A stretch of DNA of 61,416 nucleotides from Candidatus Cloacimonadota bacterium (GCA_020532085.1 JAJBAV010000015.1:1-61416), one strand, 5' to 3'. Numbered from the stretch's first letter, positions 45,178 through 54,014 are shown. Numbers and translations are program-made. Notes: generated by a model from the sequence alone, not told the origin.

Positions 45178-47271
45178 CTATTTGATCCGTGCCACCCGCC
45201 GCGTCGCGCTTTGCAAACCAGCGTCCAGCCGCAGCAGATAGAGCCCGGAGGGAACTTCCCGGCCCTGGTCATCCCTGCCGCCCCAGCTGAATCGAAACTC
45301 TCCGGCTGGCAATTGTCCGCAGTCCAGATGCCGCAGCGCCTGGCCCCGCAGATTGTAAACCGTAACAGATGCGGAACTTTTGGCAGGTAGGGAAACTTCC
45401 AAAAAACAGTCAGCGGCAAAGGGATTGGGAAAAGCTGTCAGACTGGGCGCGGCCACAGGCGGGATCTCCTCCGGAGGCGCGGAAACAACAGGGAACTGCA
45501 GATCCAGCGCCATGTAGTTGATATTTCCCCAATCGATCTCATGCGAGGGCGGCAGCGCCGCGCCCCAGTTGTGGTCATCCAGAAACATCAGCCAGAGTCT
45601 CTTCCAGTCTCCCGTCAGGCCTGGCGTGGCCAGAGGCAGCAAAGCGTCGGAGGGATATACATACATCGGCGTCATGCCCGCCAGTTCAGGGTTTGCCACC
45701 CCGCTCAGCACCGCCGGCTCGCTCCAATGCGTGCCCTGGTCCGCGCTCAGCGCCAGATAGATTTCCGGGTCGTCTTCATAAGCCGCGTACTGCAAAGAAT
45801 CAGCCGGGTGAAGATTGTACATCCGCGCTTTGTAGCTGTCCTGCCAGAGGCAGGCCATGCTGCCGTCTGCTCCGCCTCCGGTGAGGCGCAGATAGTTGTA
45901 GGCAAAAATCATCATCATGGTTCCGGCCATATGCTCCGTGTCCCAATGGCTGAAGGGAAACTGGAAACGCATGTCAGGCTGCTCCTGGTTCAGGGGCCAG
46001 TTGTCGTAATTCAGGTTTCCGTCCGTATCCCAGGGCATCCACCAGAGGTCGTCGGAACTGGTGCCTGCCACGGGATAGACCTCGCGGATGGCGAATTGCT
46101 GCGTGTCCGGATCAAACGCAACTTCCCTGACCGTGAACAGATCCGGGTTCAGATAGCTATCCTCGCCTATCGTCAGGAACCAAAGCCCGGGAAAATGCAG
46201 CACTCCGTTGGCGTCGATCAGCAGATTGAAATGCCCGGAACTGCCAATGCTGTAATAGATCTCGTCATCCGGTACAGCTGTTTGGTTTGGCGGCTCGCCC
46301 TGGTAAAAGGCGTGGCGCATCAACCAGCTATTCCAGGGATTGTAGGAGGGAATTTTGCTGGAGTGGCTGTAATGCTGCCAGGTGCCGGCGCCGTAGTTAT
46401 CGCAGACAAAGACGTCGAGGTCCGGTTCGTAGATGTCCTCGTAGGGATCAGGATAATAAGAAGAATGGTAGCCCGCATAATAGATGCGGCCGTCATCCCC
46501 CACCGCGAAGGAGCCGCACATCCTGCGCACAACGGTATCCGCCTCCGCGTGCCAGGTATCCAGCACAGGAATGGTGGTGTAGGACCAGTTCAGCGGCTGC
46601 AGCGCGTCCAGCAGGGCGGCGTTGAAATCCGCGTAGGCGATCAGCACGTTCTCGGAAACATTTCCACCCACTCCTCCCGCGGCGAGGCGATTCCTGCCCA
46701 GAATGTAAACCCGGCGCATGCCCGGGTTGGGTGAGGGACCGGTTTTGATGCTGGGCCAGACAAACTCGTCGTTCTCGTGTCCTGCTGGCAGGGAGGGAGG
46801 ATCGAAGACCGGGATCCGGTCGCTGTAGATGCCGGGAAAACTCACGGGATCGTGCTCGTGCATGAACACCACTTCCAGTTCGGTGTCCGCGTCGTGGCTC
46901 TCGTGCCAGGAATAGAGCGCTTTTCCGGTGCTTTGGTCCCAGGCCAGGGAAGCGTAGCCCATCTGCACATCCACATCCTGCCAGGGATCCACCACCGTCT
47001 GCAGCTGCCCCGCGGCATCGATGTAGCTGAAATAGACCTTGCGTAAACCGCTGTAACTTCCCCGTCGCGCGTGATAGGCCATCACCCGGCCGTTGCCCAG
47101 GTCAGGTGAAAATTCCGCCATCGGCAGGTCGTGATAACCTCCGTTCATGTAGTCGTAAAAGCTCTGGGTAACCGTTACTGGAGGAACGGAAATCTCATAC
47201 AGGGGGATTTGGGCGCAAAGCATTCCCACAGCAGTTCCCAGCCCAAACAATAGCAAAGCAAAACGTTTCAT
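45178..47271 (-). CDS. Secreted T9SS cargo protein, function unknown
   Basis: A 697-residue protein with a signal peptide (about 1-20, ending at MLCAQ) and a C-terminal type IX sorting domain (about 610-697: FPNPFAADCFLEVSL, NLRGQALRHL, GLYLLRLD). The body contains many Trp/Asp-rich segments (DPWQDVDVQMGYASLAWD, SWHESHDADTE, GGVGGNVSENVLIAYADFN) that resemble beta-propeller proteins, but no named family was recognised. I chose ATG 47271 with GAGG upstream, because a signal peptide starts there; the longer frame to 47334 is rejected. A TTGACA on this strand (47359-47354) may be its -35 box. Confidence 0.8.
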   Translation of the reverse strand: MKRFALLLFGLGTAVGMLCAQIPLYEISVPPVTVTQSFYDYMNGGYHDLPMAEFSPDLGNGRVMAYHARRGSYSGLRKVYFSYIDAAGQLQTVVDPWQDVDVQMGYASLAWDQSTGKALYSWHESHDADTELEVVFMHEHDPVSFPGIYSDRIPVFDPPSLPAGHENDEFVWPSIKTGPSPNPGMRRVYILGRNRLAAGGVGGNVSENVLIAYADFNAALLDALQPLNWSYTTIPVLDTWHAEADTVVRRMCGSFAVGDDGRIYYAGYHSSYYPDPYEDIYEPDLDVFVCDNYGAGTWQHYSHSSKIPSYNPWNSWLMRHAFYQGEPPNQTAVPDDEIYYSIGSSGHFNLLIDANGVLHFPGLWFLTIGEDSYLNPDLFTVREVAFDPDTQQFAIREVYPVAGTSSDDLWWMPWDTDGNLNYDNWPLNQEQPDMRFQFPFSHWDTEHMAGTMMMIFAYNYLRLTGGGADGSMACLWQDSYKARMYNLHPADSLQYAAYEDDPEIYLALSADQGTHWSEPAVLSGVANPELAGMTPMYVYPSDALLPLATPGLTGDWKRLWLMFLDDHNWGAALPPSHEIDWGNINYMALDLQFPVVSAPPEEIPPVAAPSLTAFPNPFAADCFLEVSLPAKSSASVTVYNLRGQALRHLDCGQLPAGEFRFSWGGRDDQGREVPSGLYLLRLDAGLQSATRRVARIK

Positions 47272-47343
47272 AATAACCTCGCCGGGGCGGCCATGCATTT
47301 CTGGCAAAACATCCCGACCACCCTGTGGATACAATTCTCTTCA

Positions 47344-47351
47344 CCCCCCCC
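47344..47351. repeat. Homopolymer of eight C in the divergent promoter region
   Basis: Eight consecutive C (G on the minus strand) lie two bases from a minus-strand TTGACA (47359-47354), in the position expected for the -35/-10 spacer of the T9SS cargo gene. The -10 is weak (AATTGT). The divergent gap 47272-47481 holds no gene. Confidence 0.6.
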
Positions 47352-47481
47352 ATTGTCAAGTAAAATATTCACGTCTGTGCTTAATAGGTTCGGCATTGCC
47401 CAGTAATGCCCGGCCGACTTTTCCTTGACGCGGTTGCCATCCGGGAAATCCTTTGCCTCAGAACGTCTGGAGTGAGAAGAA

Positions 47482-48540
47482 ATGGATGCCAGCAATACTG
47501 AAAAGCAAAATGGATCAGACCTCCGTCTGATGCCGGAAGCGCTGCGCGGGGCTTTGCGCGAACTTTACGCCTGGGACGCCCCACCGCTGTACTTCGCCGG
47601 AGGCCACGCCTGGTCGGATGGTACGGTTTACCGCTATTCCCGCCAGGGGGAAGACCGCCTGCTCAAGGTGATGCCCGCAAGTTCTGAACGCTCCCTGGCC
47701 AGTGTGGCCGAGCGGCAGGCCTGGCAGGAATGGCTCAGTTTGAATGGCGTGGACACAGCGCCCCCTCTGCATTCGGAGGCCGGCAGCCTGGCCGTGGCCG
47801 TTAACTGCGAAGGGCAGGAATACATCGTTTACGCCTGGCGCCTGGTGCCCGGCGAGCAGGTCCAGCTGGGCGACCCGCGCGATTGTGCCGATTTCTACCG
47901 GCGTTGGGGCACCCTGTTGGGAAAGATGCACCGCCTGGCCAAAAGCTGGCCCCAGTGGCGGCATTCGGCCTGCCTCGACGCAAGTGGCAGCCCCCTGATC
48001 AGCCGGGAGCGCGAATGGGAAATTTTCCACCGCTGGTTTCAGGACGATGGGGTACGCGCCGCCTGGGACAGGATGAAACTCGCGCTGGACACATTGCCCG
48101 TCACGCGCGAAAATCACGGTTTCCTGCACAACGACCCCCATCCCGGCAACATCCTCGCTGAAAGCGGCCGCCTCATCCTGATCGATTTCGATGTGGCGAA
48201 TTATCTCTGGTTCATGGTGGAAATCGCCATCTGCGTTTACAGCGAGTATTCCCGGGTGAATTTCCATTCCCCCTGGGCGCGGCGCGATGCCGAGCTGGAC
48301 TCCATTTTCATCACCCCCTTCATGCAGGGCTATGAAAGCGAAAACACGCTGACCGCCGGGGAATACGGCCGCGTGGAACTCTTTCTGAACTACCGCCGCT
48401 GCCTGATGTTCGCTTGCTTCTATGAACAGATCAGGGATAACGCCCCCGAGCATCTGGCCCGGATGAAGCAGGACATCATCCAAGCCAGGAAATATTTGCC
48501 TGAGGACAACTGGTTTGCCCGCCGGGCTGCCCAAAGCTGA
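47482..48540 (+). CDS. Aminoglycoside phosphotransferase-family kinase
   Basis: A 352-residue protein kinase-like enzyme of the APH/choline kinase/homoserine kinase superfamily. The catalytic loop is HNDPHPGN (His216-Asn223, Asp218 the base) and the metal-binding motif is LIDFDVANY. The N-lobe has RLLKVMPAS with the likely ATP-binding Lys. Family members phosphorylate small alcohols or protein Ser/Thr (as SrkA does); the substrate cannot be told. The palindromic repeat copy 2 begins 13 bases after the stop. Confidence 0.85.
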   Translation: MDASNTEKQNGSDLRLMPEALRGALRELYAWDAPPLYFAGGHAWSDGTVYRYSRQGEDRLLKVMPASSERSLASVAERQAWQEWLSLNGVDTAPPLHSEAGSLAVAVNCEGQEYIVYAWRLVPGEQVQLGDPRDCADFYRRWGTLLGKMHRLAKSWPQWRHSACLDASGSPLISREREWEIFHRWFQDDGVRAAWDRMKLALDTLPVTRENHGFLHNDPHPGNILAESGRLILIDFDVANYLWFMVEIAICVYSEYSRVNFHSPWARRDAELDSIFITPFMQGYESENTLTAGEYGRVELFLNYRRCLMFACFYEQIRDNAPEHLARMKQDIIQARKYLPEDNWFARRAAQS

Positions 48541-48553
48541 AATTCCCTCCTTC

Positions 48554-48642
48554 GCTCCCAATATCAATACGGTATCAATACGGAATCAATACGGATGAAA
48601 TCCGTATTGATTCCGTATTGATACCGTATTGATATTGGGAGC
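48554..48642. repeat. 89-bp palindromic repeat, copy 2
   Basis: Arms 48554-48596 and 48600-48642 are perfect 43-base reverse complements around a GAA centre. They match copy 1 (122-210) except for one arm base and the centre triplet. The matching also continues a few bases past the right arm (GCCAAGCAGG against GCCATGCAGG). It lies between the kinase gene and the response regulator; 48643-48800 holds no gene. Confidence 0.92.
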
Positions 48643-48800
48643 CATGCAGGATACTGGACAGAATTTCTGCTGAATGTCCAAGGTCTCGGCAGGTAAATCT
48701 TCCTCCGCAAACAGGCGGGGAAGCGCCAGCCTGACATCCTTCAAATCCTCTTCCCAAGATACTTATGGCGATTTGTTAAGAAAAACTTACATAAAAAACC

Positions 48801-48829
48801 TTGCCAGAATAACCCCGTATCCGTATTTT
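48801..48829 (+). promoter_or_regulatory. Promoter of the response regulator gene
   Basis: TTGCCA (48801-48806) and TATTTT (48824-48829) are exactly 17 bases apart. A start near 48836 gives a leader of about 20 bases before the ATG at 48856. The position and spacing are good; activity is inferred. Confidence 0.6.
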
Positions 48830-48855
48830 TGCGCTTCAATGACGTGGATGGATGT

Positions 48856-49560
48856 ATGAGCTTGATTTATATCGTTGAAGACTCGCCGGACGTGCTGTCC
48901 ATCGAGCAAACTTTGTTGGAAGGCTCCGGCTATAGGGTGCGGAGCTTCCGGGATGCCAGGTCTTTGCTGAAAGGACTGACGGAAGAAATTCCGGATCTCC
49001 TGATGCTGGACCTGGCGCTTCCCGATCGCGACGGGCTGGAAGTCTGCCGCGACCTCAAATCCGATCCCGTGTTCCGGTCCATCCCCATCATCATGGTAAC
49101 GGGACGCATGGAGCATCAGGACATCGTTACAGGGCTGGACCTGGGCGCGGAAGACTATATCTGCAAACCATTCGACAAAGACGAACTCACAGCCCGTGTG
49201 CGCGCCATCCTGCGCCGCGGCGGCGGGGTGAATCTCAGCGGTACCCTGGAAATAGCTTCCGGCCTGCGTTTGGACCTGCAACGCCAGGAATTGCTCACCG
49301 CCACGGAAAAGATCTTCCTCACTCCCTCGGAATTCCGCATCCTGCATCTGCTGGCCACCCGCCCGGATTGGGCTTTCCGGCGCAGCGAGATCCTCGACCA
49401 CCTCTGGGGCGACGACAAGATCGTGGTGGAACGCACCGTGGACGTGCATGTGAGCAATTTGCGCGACAAACTGGGAGTCCACAGCGGCTTGATCCAAAAA
49501 GTGCACGGCGTAGGCTATAGCTTCAATCCGAAACCGGAGCAGGGCGAAGAAGAAGACTGA
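48856..49560 (+). CDS. OmpR/PhoB-family response regulator
   Basis: A 234-residue two-component regulator. The receiver domain has the acidic pair Glu8-Asp9, phosphoacceptor Asp52, Thr82 and Lys104 (CKPFD). The C-terminal winged helix (about 135-228) has LTPSEFRIL, RSEILDHLWG and RTVDVHVSNLRDKLG. I chose ATG 48856, since the receiver starts there; 48829 is inside the -10. No histidine kinase is adjacent, so it is an orphan in this window. It is convergent with pckA. Confidence 0.93.
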   Translation: MSLIYIVEDSPDVLSIEQTLLEGSGYRVRSFRDARSLLKGLTEEIPDLLMLDLALPDRDGLEVCRDLKSDPVFRSIPIIMVTGRMEHQDIVTGLDLGAEDYICKPFDKDELTARVRAILRRGGGVNLSGTLEIASGLRLDLQRQELLTATEKIFLTPSEFRILHLLATRPDWAFRRSEILDHLWGDDKIVVERTVDVHVSNLRDKLGVHSGLIQKVHGVGYSFNPKPEQGEEED

Positions 49561-49637
49561 TACTCATTTCTGGCCTGAGTCCCTTCCACTGCCCATACGT
49601 CAGATGAATACGGTTCACTTTCAAACCGAGAGGGTAA

Positions 49638-49860
49638 AGCCCGGAGGGCGATAGATCATAGCGAGGGTGTGGAGTGAGCGTGGCGAACGGAACCCCTCGA
49701 CGTGAGAGTAAGTCACACATTTCAATACCCCCAAAACCCCAGCCCAGGCTCACAGATCTGTGAGCCTGGGCTGGGGTTTTGGGGGAAAATGAACTGATTC
49801 AGCTTTTCGGCAATCGAGGGGCTTACGCGCCCTCGCTATCATTCTGTCGCCTTCCGGGCT
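49638..49860. repeat. Large imperfect inverted repeat between convergent genes
   Basis: The left block 49638-49700 resembles the reverse complement of 49814-49860: both read AGCCCGGAxGGCGA, then ATAGCGAGGG, then CCCCTCGA, with an insertion of about 16 bases in the left block. A 58-bp perfect palindrome lies between them. The 407 bases 49561-49967 contain no gene I can support; short ORFs here come from the repeat. It could be two inverted copies of a dispersed element. Confidence 0.7.
49728..49785. repeat. 58-bp perfect palindrome
   Basis: Bases 49728-49756 are the exact reverse complement of 49757-49785 with no spacer. The outer ends are CCCCCAAAACCCC and GGGGTTTTGGGGG. It sits between the convergent regulator and pckA genes and could act as a two-way terminator, but without a U tract on either side. 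Confidence 0.95.
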
Positions 49861-49916
49861 GATTTCAAGCTGAGCAGTTTCACCCACCTGATGTGAAAAC
49901 GAGCCTTTTTTAGCCC

Positions 49917-49944
49917 AAAAAAAAGCCCGGCAAAACCGGGCTTC
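49917..49944 (-). terminator. Intrinsic terminator of pckA
   Basis: Read on the minus strand, AAGCCCGG-TTTT-(G)CCGGGCTT runs into a long T tract, starting about 24 bases after the pckA stop. A classic rho-independent terminator. Confidence 0.88.
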
Positions 49945-49967
49945 ATCATTATTTGAGACGTGGTGGC

Positions 49968-51698
49968 TCAGATTTTCAGGTTGAGGGCTTCCACCACCTG
50001 TTTCTGGAGTTCGGGTTTTTCCTGGAGGTCGCTGCCCATAAGGTAATCGCGGCGCTGCTGGAAGCGGTCTTTCAGCAGTTCCTGGTATTTGTCCAGGTTG
50101 CCACGTTTGGCAGGATCGTAGAGGTCGTAATAGCCAGGGAGGATCTTTTCTACGCTCTCGCGGGTGGGGATCATGGCGCCGGGCAGGGCGGCCCAGGGTT
50201 CCCACTGCAGCTGGTCGAGCAGGATGGCGGTCTGGAGGGTGAGCGAGGTTTTGAGCGGAATGGCTTCCAGCGCGTCGTCGGATTCTTTCCAGTAGCCGCG
50301 GGAATTGAAGCAATAGAAATCCGCGCCATTGTCGGCCACATGGATGAAGGCCTCAACGTCGCGATAGAGTTCATAAACCCGGAAGGGATTGGCGAAAGGC
50401 TCGAAAACCAGTTTTTTAAGGTCTTCCTCGGTGACGTTCTCGGCGCGGTTGCGCTGTGTCATGAGCGCGGCGCCCATGGCGATGGCGAGATGTTTGTCCG
50501 CCAATTTGAGGATGGGCGGCAGCACGGAATCCTTCATCAGCCAGACCAGGGCTTTGGGGAAGGCGCAGCGGTTCACGTAATTTCCCAGCAAAGCGCGGTC
50601 GAGCAGGGCGCGGCCGTTCTGGTTGCGGGTGTCCTGACCCACGGGAAGCCGTTTGCCATCGAGGTTCAGAACCGTGTGGTTCATCACGGCGAGGGTGTAT
50701 TTCCAGTCCGGATGGTCCGGCGGGCGGCTGTCCGTCTTGTCGAAGAGGGTTGGTTCCCACACGCGGCAGATCTTGTTCTCAAGGTCGATCTGGAAGGCGT
50801 CGTCGTGCAGCACCACTTTGGAAACTCCCGCTGGCATGGTGCCGGCGTTGTCGTGGCTGTTCGTGTGGGAGGATTTTCCCGTGCCGGAAAGGCCGTAGAA
50901 GGCGATGGAGCGCTTGCCGAGGGCGTGGAATCGGGGGTCATTGCAGGTGGAAAAGTCCAGTTCCTTGATGCCGCCGTGGCAGGCCGCCATGCCAATGCGG
51001 ATGCCGGAAGTCCAGGCCAGGGTGAGGGTTCCTTTCTTGCGTTCGCCGAAATAGCGCATGCCCAGGTTGACGATCACGTTGTGTTTTTCATCCACGAGGG
51101 CCAGCTGAGGCGCGCCAACGTTGTTGTAGAAAGGATCGTCGCAGGTCCATTCGTTGAAAGCGACAATGATGACATCCTGGATGGGCAGTTTGGGGCTGGC
51201 TTCATACTGCTCTTTGAGCTGCTCGTAGGGCGCGAAGTTCAGCAGCCAGTTGTAAACGTTGGCCACGTCGCTTTCCGTGGTGATGAAGGTGGCTTTCAGC
51301 ATCAGATCCTTGTCCATGCCAAGGATCGCCTCCGCCTTCACCAGCGGATAATGCTGCATTTGCCAGACGGCTTCGCGGAAGTCGCCCTCCAGCTTGTTTT
51401 TCTTGCTGGCATCAAGGCGGTGATAGAACCGGCGGGCCTTGGCGGTGCGGCCAATGATGTTGCCGTGGCAGTCGTCCAGCACCTTGGCATCGGCTGGAAG
51501 ACCGTGCAGTTTAACGAATTCAGGATAGACGGGAAGGTCGGTAACGGTTACGCCGGGTTGTTTTTTTGCCATTTCATAGGCTTCGCGGATGTCGATCTTG
51601 CGCACGTTGTGAGAGTTCATGAGTGTCTCGGCGATGGCGCGGATGGGAGACATCTCTTTCAGGCTGCCGTAGTATTCGGCACTGCTTTTGCTGGCCAT
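49968..51698 (-). CDS. pckA: Phosphoenolpyruvate carboxykinase (ATP)
   Basis: Interconverts oxaloacetate plus ATP with PEP, CO2 and ADP. A 576-residue protein with the ATP-type P-loop GLSGTGKSS (269-277), the PEPCK-specific HDDAFQID metal region and the later RxxxYxGxx-like substrate segments. AGGAGG precedes the ATG. In an amino-acid or propionate fermenter it may work in the ATP-forming direction, but this is inference. It is the last gene of the leftward string and is followed by a strong terminator. Confidence 0.93.
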   Translation of the reverse strand: MASKSSAEYYGSLKEMSPIRAIAETLMNSHNVRKIDIREAYEMAKKQPGVTVTDLPVYPEFVKLHGLPADAKVLDDCHGNIIGRTAKARRFYHRLDASKKNKLEGDFREAVWQMQHYPLVKAEAILGMDKDLMLKATFITTESDVANVYNWLLNFAPYEQLKEQYEASPKLPIQDVIIVAFNEWTCDDPFYNNVGAPQLALVDEKHNVIVNLGMRYFGERKKGTLTLAWTSGIRIGMAACHGGIKELDFSTCNDPRFHALGKRSIAFYGLSGTGKSSHTNSHDNAGTMPAGVSKVVLHDDAFQIDLENKICRVWEPTLFDKTDSRPPDHPDWKYTLAVMNHTVLNLDGKRLPVGQDTRNQNGRALLDRALLGNYVNRCAFPKALVWLMKDSVLPPILKLADKHLAIAMGAALMTQRNRAENVTEEDLKKLVFEPFANPFRVYELYRDVEAFIHVADNGADFYCFNSRGYWKESDDALEAIPLKTSLTLQTAILLDQLQWEPWAALPGAMIPTRESVEKILPGYYDLYDPAKRGNLDKYQELLKDRFQQRRDYLMGSDLQEKPELQKQVVEALNLKI

Positions 51699-51753
51699 GT
51701 TTCCTCCTGGGATGGCTTTATTTTATGTGTTTATTATCAGTTCAGGGAGCGGA

Positions 51754-52932
51754 TCAGATCACGCCGAGTTCCTTGCCGATGGCGCGGAATTTGTCCAGGG
51801 CGAAATCCAACTGCGCGTTGGTGTGGGTGGCCATGAAGGACGTGCGGATGAGACAGGAATTCGGTGGCACGGCCGGGGGCACCACGGGATTGATGAAGAC
51901 ACCCTCCTCGCCGAGGCGTTTCCACATTTCAAAGGCGACCTGCATCTCGCCCACATGCAGCGGGATCACGGGCGTGCAGGACGTGCCGGTGTTGTAACCC
52001 ATGGCCTGGAACTCTTTCAGCATGTAGTGGGTGATCTCCCAAAGGCGTTCGATCCGCTCGGGCTCCGACTCCATGATCTTGAGGGCCGCCAGCACGCTGG
52101 CCGTGGAGGCCGGAGGCAGCGAAGCGGAGAAGATCAGGGCGCGGGATTTGTGTTTCAGATAGTGGATCACATCCTCGTCGGCGGCGATGAAGCCACCCAC
52201 GGAGGCCAGGGATTTGCTGAAGGTCCCCATGATCAGATCGGTTTCGGCGGTGAGGCCAAAATGCGCGGCGGCACCAGCCCCCCTGTTGCCCAAAACGCCC
52301 AGGGAATGGGCTTCGTCCACCATCAGGCTGGCACCGTATTTTTGGGTGAGTTTCACGATCTCCGGCAGGTCGGCGATGTCGCCTTCCATCGAGAAGATAC
52401 CGTCCACGATGATCAGGCTGTTCTTGCCTTCGATCTTTTGCAAAACCCGCTCCAGGGAGGCCATGTCGTTGTGGTTGAAACGCAGCATGGTGCCCAGGGA
52501 GAGCGCGCAGCCGTCGATGATGGAGGCGTGGTCGAACTTGTCGGTGATCATGAATTCGTCTTTGTTCACCATCGCGGAGATGCAGCCCACGTTGGCCTGA
52601 TAACCGGTGGGATAGGCCAGGGCGGCACCTTTGCCCACGAGGCGGGCCAGTTCCTCTTCCAGCTGGATGTGGATGTCCAGGGTGCCGTTCAGGAAACGCG
52701 ATCCGGCACAGCCGCTGCCGTATTTTTTCACCGCGGCGATGGAGGCTTCCTTCACCTTGGGATGGATGGTGAGCCCCAGATAGCTGTTGGAGCCCAGCAT
52801 CAGCATTTTCTGGCCGTTGCAGATCACCTCGGTATCCTGTTCCGAAGATATTTCGCGGAAGTAGGGATAGTAGCCGGAGGCCATGGCGCGCCTGGCGTCT
52901 TGGAAGGAGTAGCATTTGTCGATCAGACTCAT
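51754..52932 (-). CDS. Alpha-oxoamine synthase, serine palmitoyltransferase-like
   Basis: A 392-residue PLP enzyme that condenses an amino acid with an acyl-CoA. PLP residues are visible: His135 (DHAS), Asp206/His209 (VDEAHS) and the Schiff-base Lys240 (GTFSKS). The opening YYPYFREISSEQDTEV, the GTGCAGSRFLNGTLDIH-like segment and EEGVFINPVVPPAVP look, from memory, closest to Bacteroidetes serine palmitoyltransferase, the first step of sphingolipid synthesis. Glycine C-acetyltransferase and BioF are close relatives and remain possible. Lies between the AI-2E permease and pckA genes. Confidence 0.8.
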   Translation of the reverse strand: MSLIDKCYSFQDARRAMASGYYPYFREISSEQDTEVICNGQKMLMLGSNSYLGLTIHPKVKEASIAAVKKYGSGCAGSRFLNGTLDIHIQLEEELARLVGKGAALAYPTGYQANVGCISAMVNKDEFMITDKFDHASIIDGCALSLGTMLRFNHNDMASLERVLQKIEGKNSLIIVDGIFSMEGDIADLPEIVKLTQKYGASLMVDEAHSLGVLGNRGAGAAAHFGLTAETDLIMGTFSKSLASVGGFIAADEDVIHYLKHKSRALIFSASLPPASTASVLAALKIMESEPERIERLWEITHYMLKEFQAMGYNTGTSCTPVIPLHVGEMQVAFEMWKRLGEEGVFINPVVPPAVPPNSCLIRTSFMATHTNAQLDFALDKFRAIGKELGVI

Positions 52933-52944
52933 TTATACCTCATA

Positions 52945-54006
52945 TCAGATGATGCGGAATTCTTTCAGGTTTTTTTGCAAAGCGGTGAGCAGGCTGAAGC
53001 TCATGTAAACCAAAGGCACGGAGAGCAACATGCCGAACACGCCGCCAAAATAGCTGCCGGCCAGCACGGTGAGGATCACCAGCAGAGGGTGCATTCTCAT
53101 GGTTTTACCGATGATGGCGGGATAGACCACATAGTTGTCGATCTGCTGCACCAAAAACATCGCCAGGCCCATCCACAGGATCGTTATCGGTTCCATTCCG
53201 CTGAACAGGATCACCAAAGCGGCGAGGATGCCTCCCAGCCAGGGACCGATGTAGGGAATGATGTTGGTGAGGCCGGCTATGGCGCCGATCACCACGGCGT
53301 AGGGCACCCCCACCAGGCTGAGCACGAAAGTGGACATGATGCCCACGGCGAGCATTTCCAGCAGGATGGCGCGAAGATATCTGCCCACGTTCTCGTCGAA
53401 TTTCCGGAGCAGGATCAGGGTGATCTCGAAATATTTGTTGGGCACCAGGCTCATCATGCCGCGACGGATGGGTTTTTTGTCGCTGAGCAGGAAGAACGAA
53501 AAGATGGGCAGCATCAGCACCATGGCCAGGGTGCCGAGAATGGGCTGATAGTTGGAGATCAGCAGCTGGGGAAATTCGCTGACACTGGTGACGGCCGTCT
53601 GTAAAAAAGTTTCGAAGCGCGTGAGCAGACTCATCTGGGGAACCGAGCGGTCGAGGTTTTCCACCAATTCATGCAGCGACCTGAAGCCCGGCAGGTCCAG
53701 GATGGTCTGCAGCAGAGGCCGGTCCGTGCGGCTGAGCAGGGCCAGGAACTGGTTGCCTTCCCTGATCAGCATGGGCACGTAGGTGACGATCAGCCAGGCC
53801 AGCAGCCCAATGGTGGCCAGATAGACGATCAGCGTTCCCAGCCAGCGCGGCACCCGTTTGTATTCCATCCAGGTGATCACGGGGTCCACGAAATAGGCCA
53901 GCACCAGCGCCAGCAGCAGATACATCAGCAGCGGGCGGTAAAAAACGAAGGCCAGGGCGCAGGCTGCCAGGATGATGAGCGTGAAGATGAGGCGATTCCA
54001 GTTCAT
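52945..54006 (-). CDS. AI-2E/PerM-family membrane transporter
   Basis: A 353-residue permease-like protein of the AI-2 exporter family, with about seven membrane helices. The conserved GAIAGLTNIIPYIGPWLGG motif (central) and the terminal YFGGVFGMLLSVPL segment identify the family. Members export varied solutes; the substrate is unknown. I chose ATG 54006 because a long TTG-type extension would overlap the upstream gene. Upstream neighbours are the cyclic-nucleotide-binding protein and pcm. Confidence 0.85.
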   Translation of the reverse strand: MNWNRLIFTLIILAACALAFVFYRPLLMYLLLALVLAYFVDPVITWMEYKRVPRWLGTLIVYLATIGLLAWLIVTYVPMLIREGNQFLALLSRTDRPLLQTILDLPGFRSLHELVENLDRSVPQMSLLTRFETFLQTAVTSVSEFPQLLISNYQPILGTLAMVLMLPIFSFFLLSDKKPIRRGMMSLVPNKYFEITLILLRKFDENVGRYLRAILLEMLAVGIMSTFVLSLVGVPYAVVIGAIAGLTNIIPYIGPWLGGILAALVILFSGMEPITILWMGLAMFLVQQIDNYVVYPAIIGKTMRMHPLLVILTVLAGSYFGGVFGMLLSVPLVYMSFSLLTALQKNLKEFRII

Positions 54007-54014
54007 GAGTAGGT

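Noticed and set aside
49523-49753. 76-codon minus-strand ORF in the regulator-pckA gap
   Set aside because: It lies within the inverted repeat and the end of the regulator gene and shows no protein family; taken as a by-product of the repeat.
49953-51836. Plus-strand open frame of 627 codons opposite pckA, and 51688-53604 opposite the oxoamine synthase and permease genes
   Set aside because: Both are mirror frames of minus-strand genes with clear families, and their translations have no recognisable domain.
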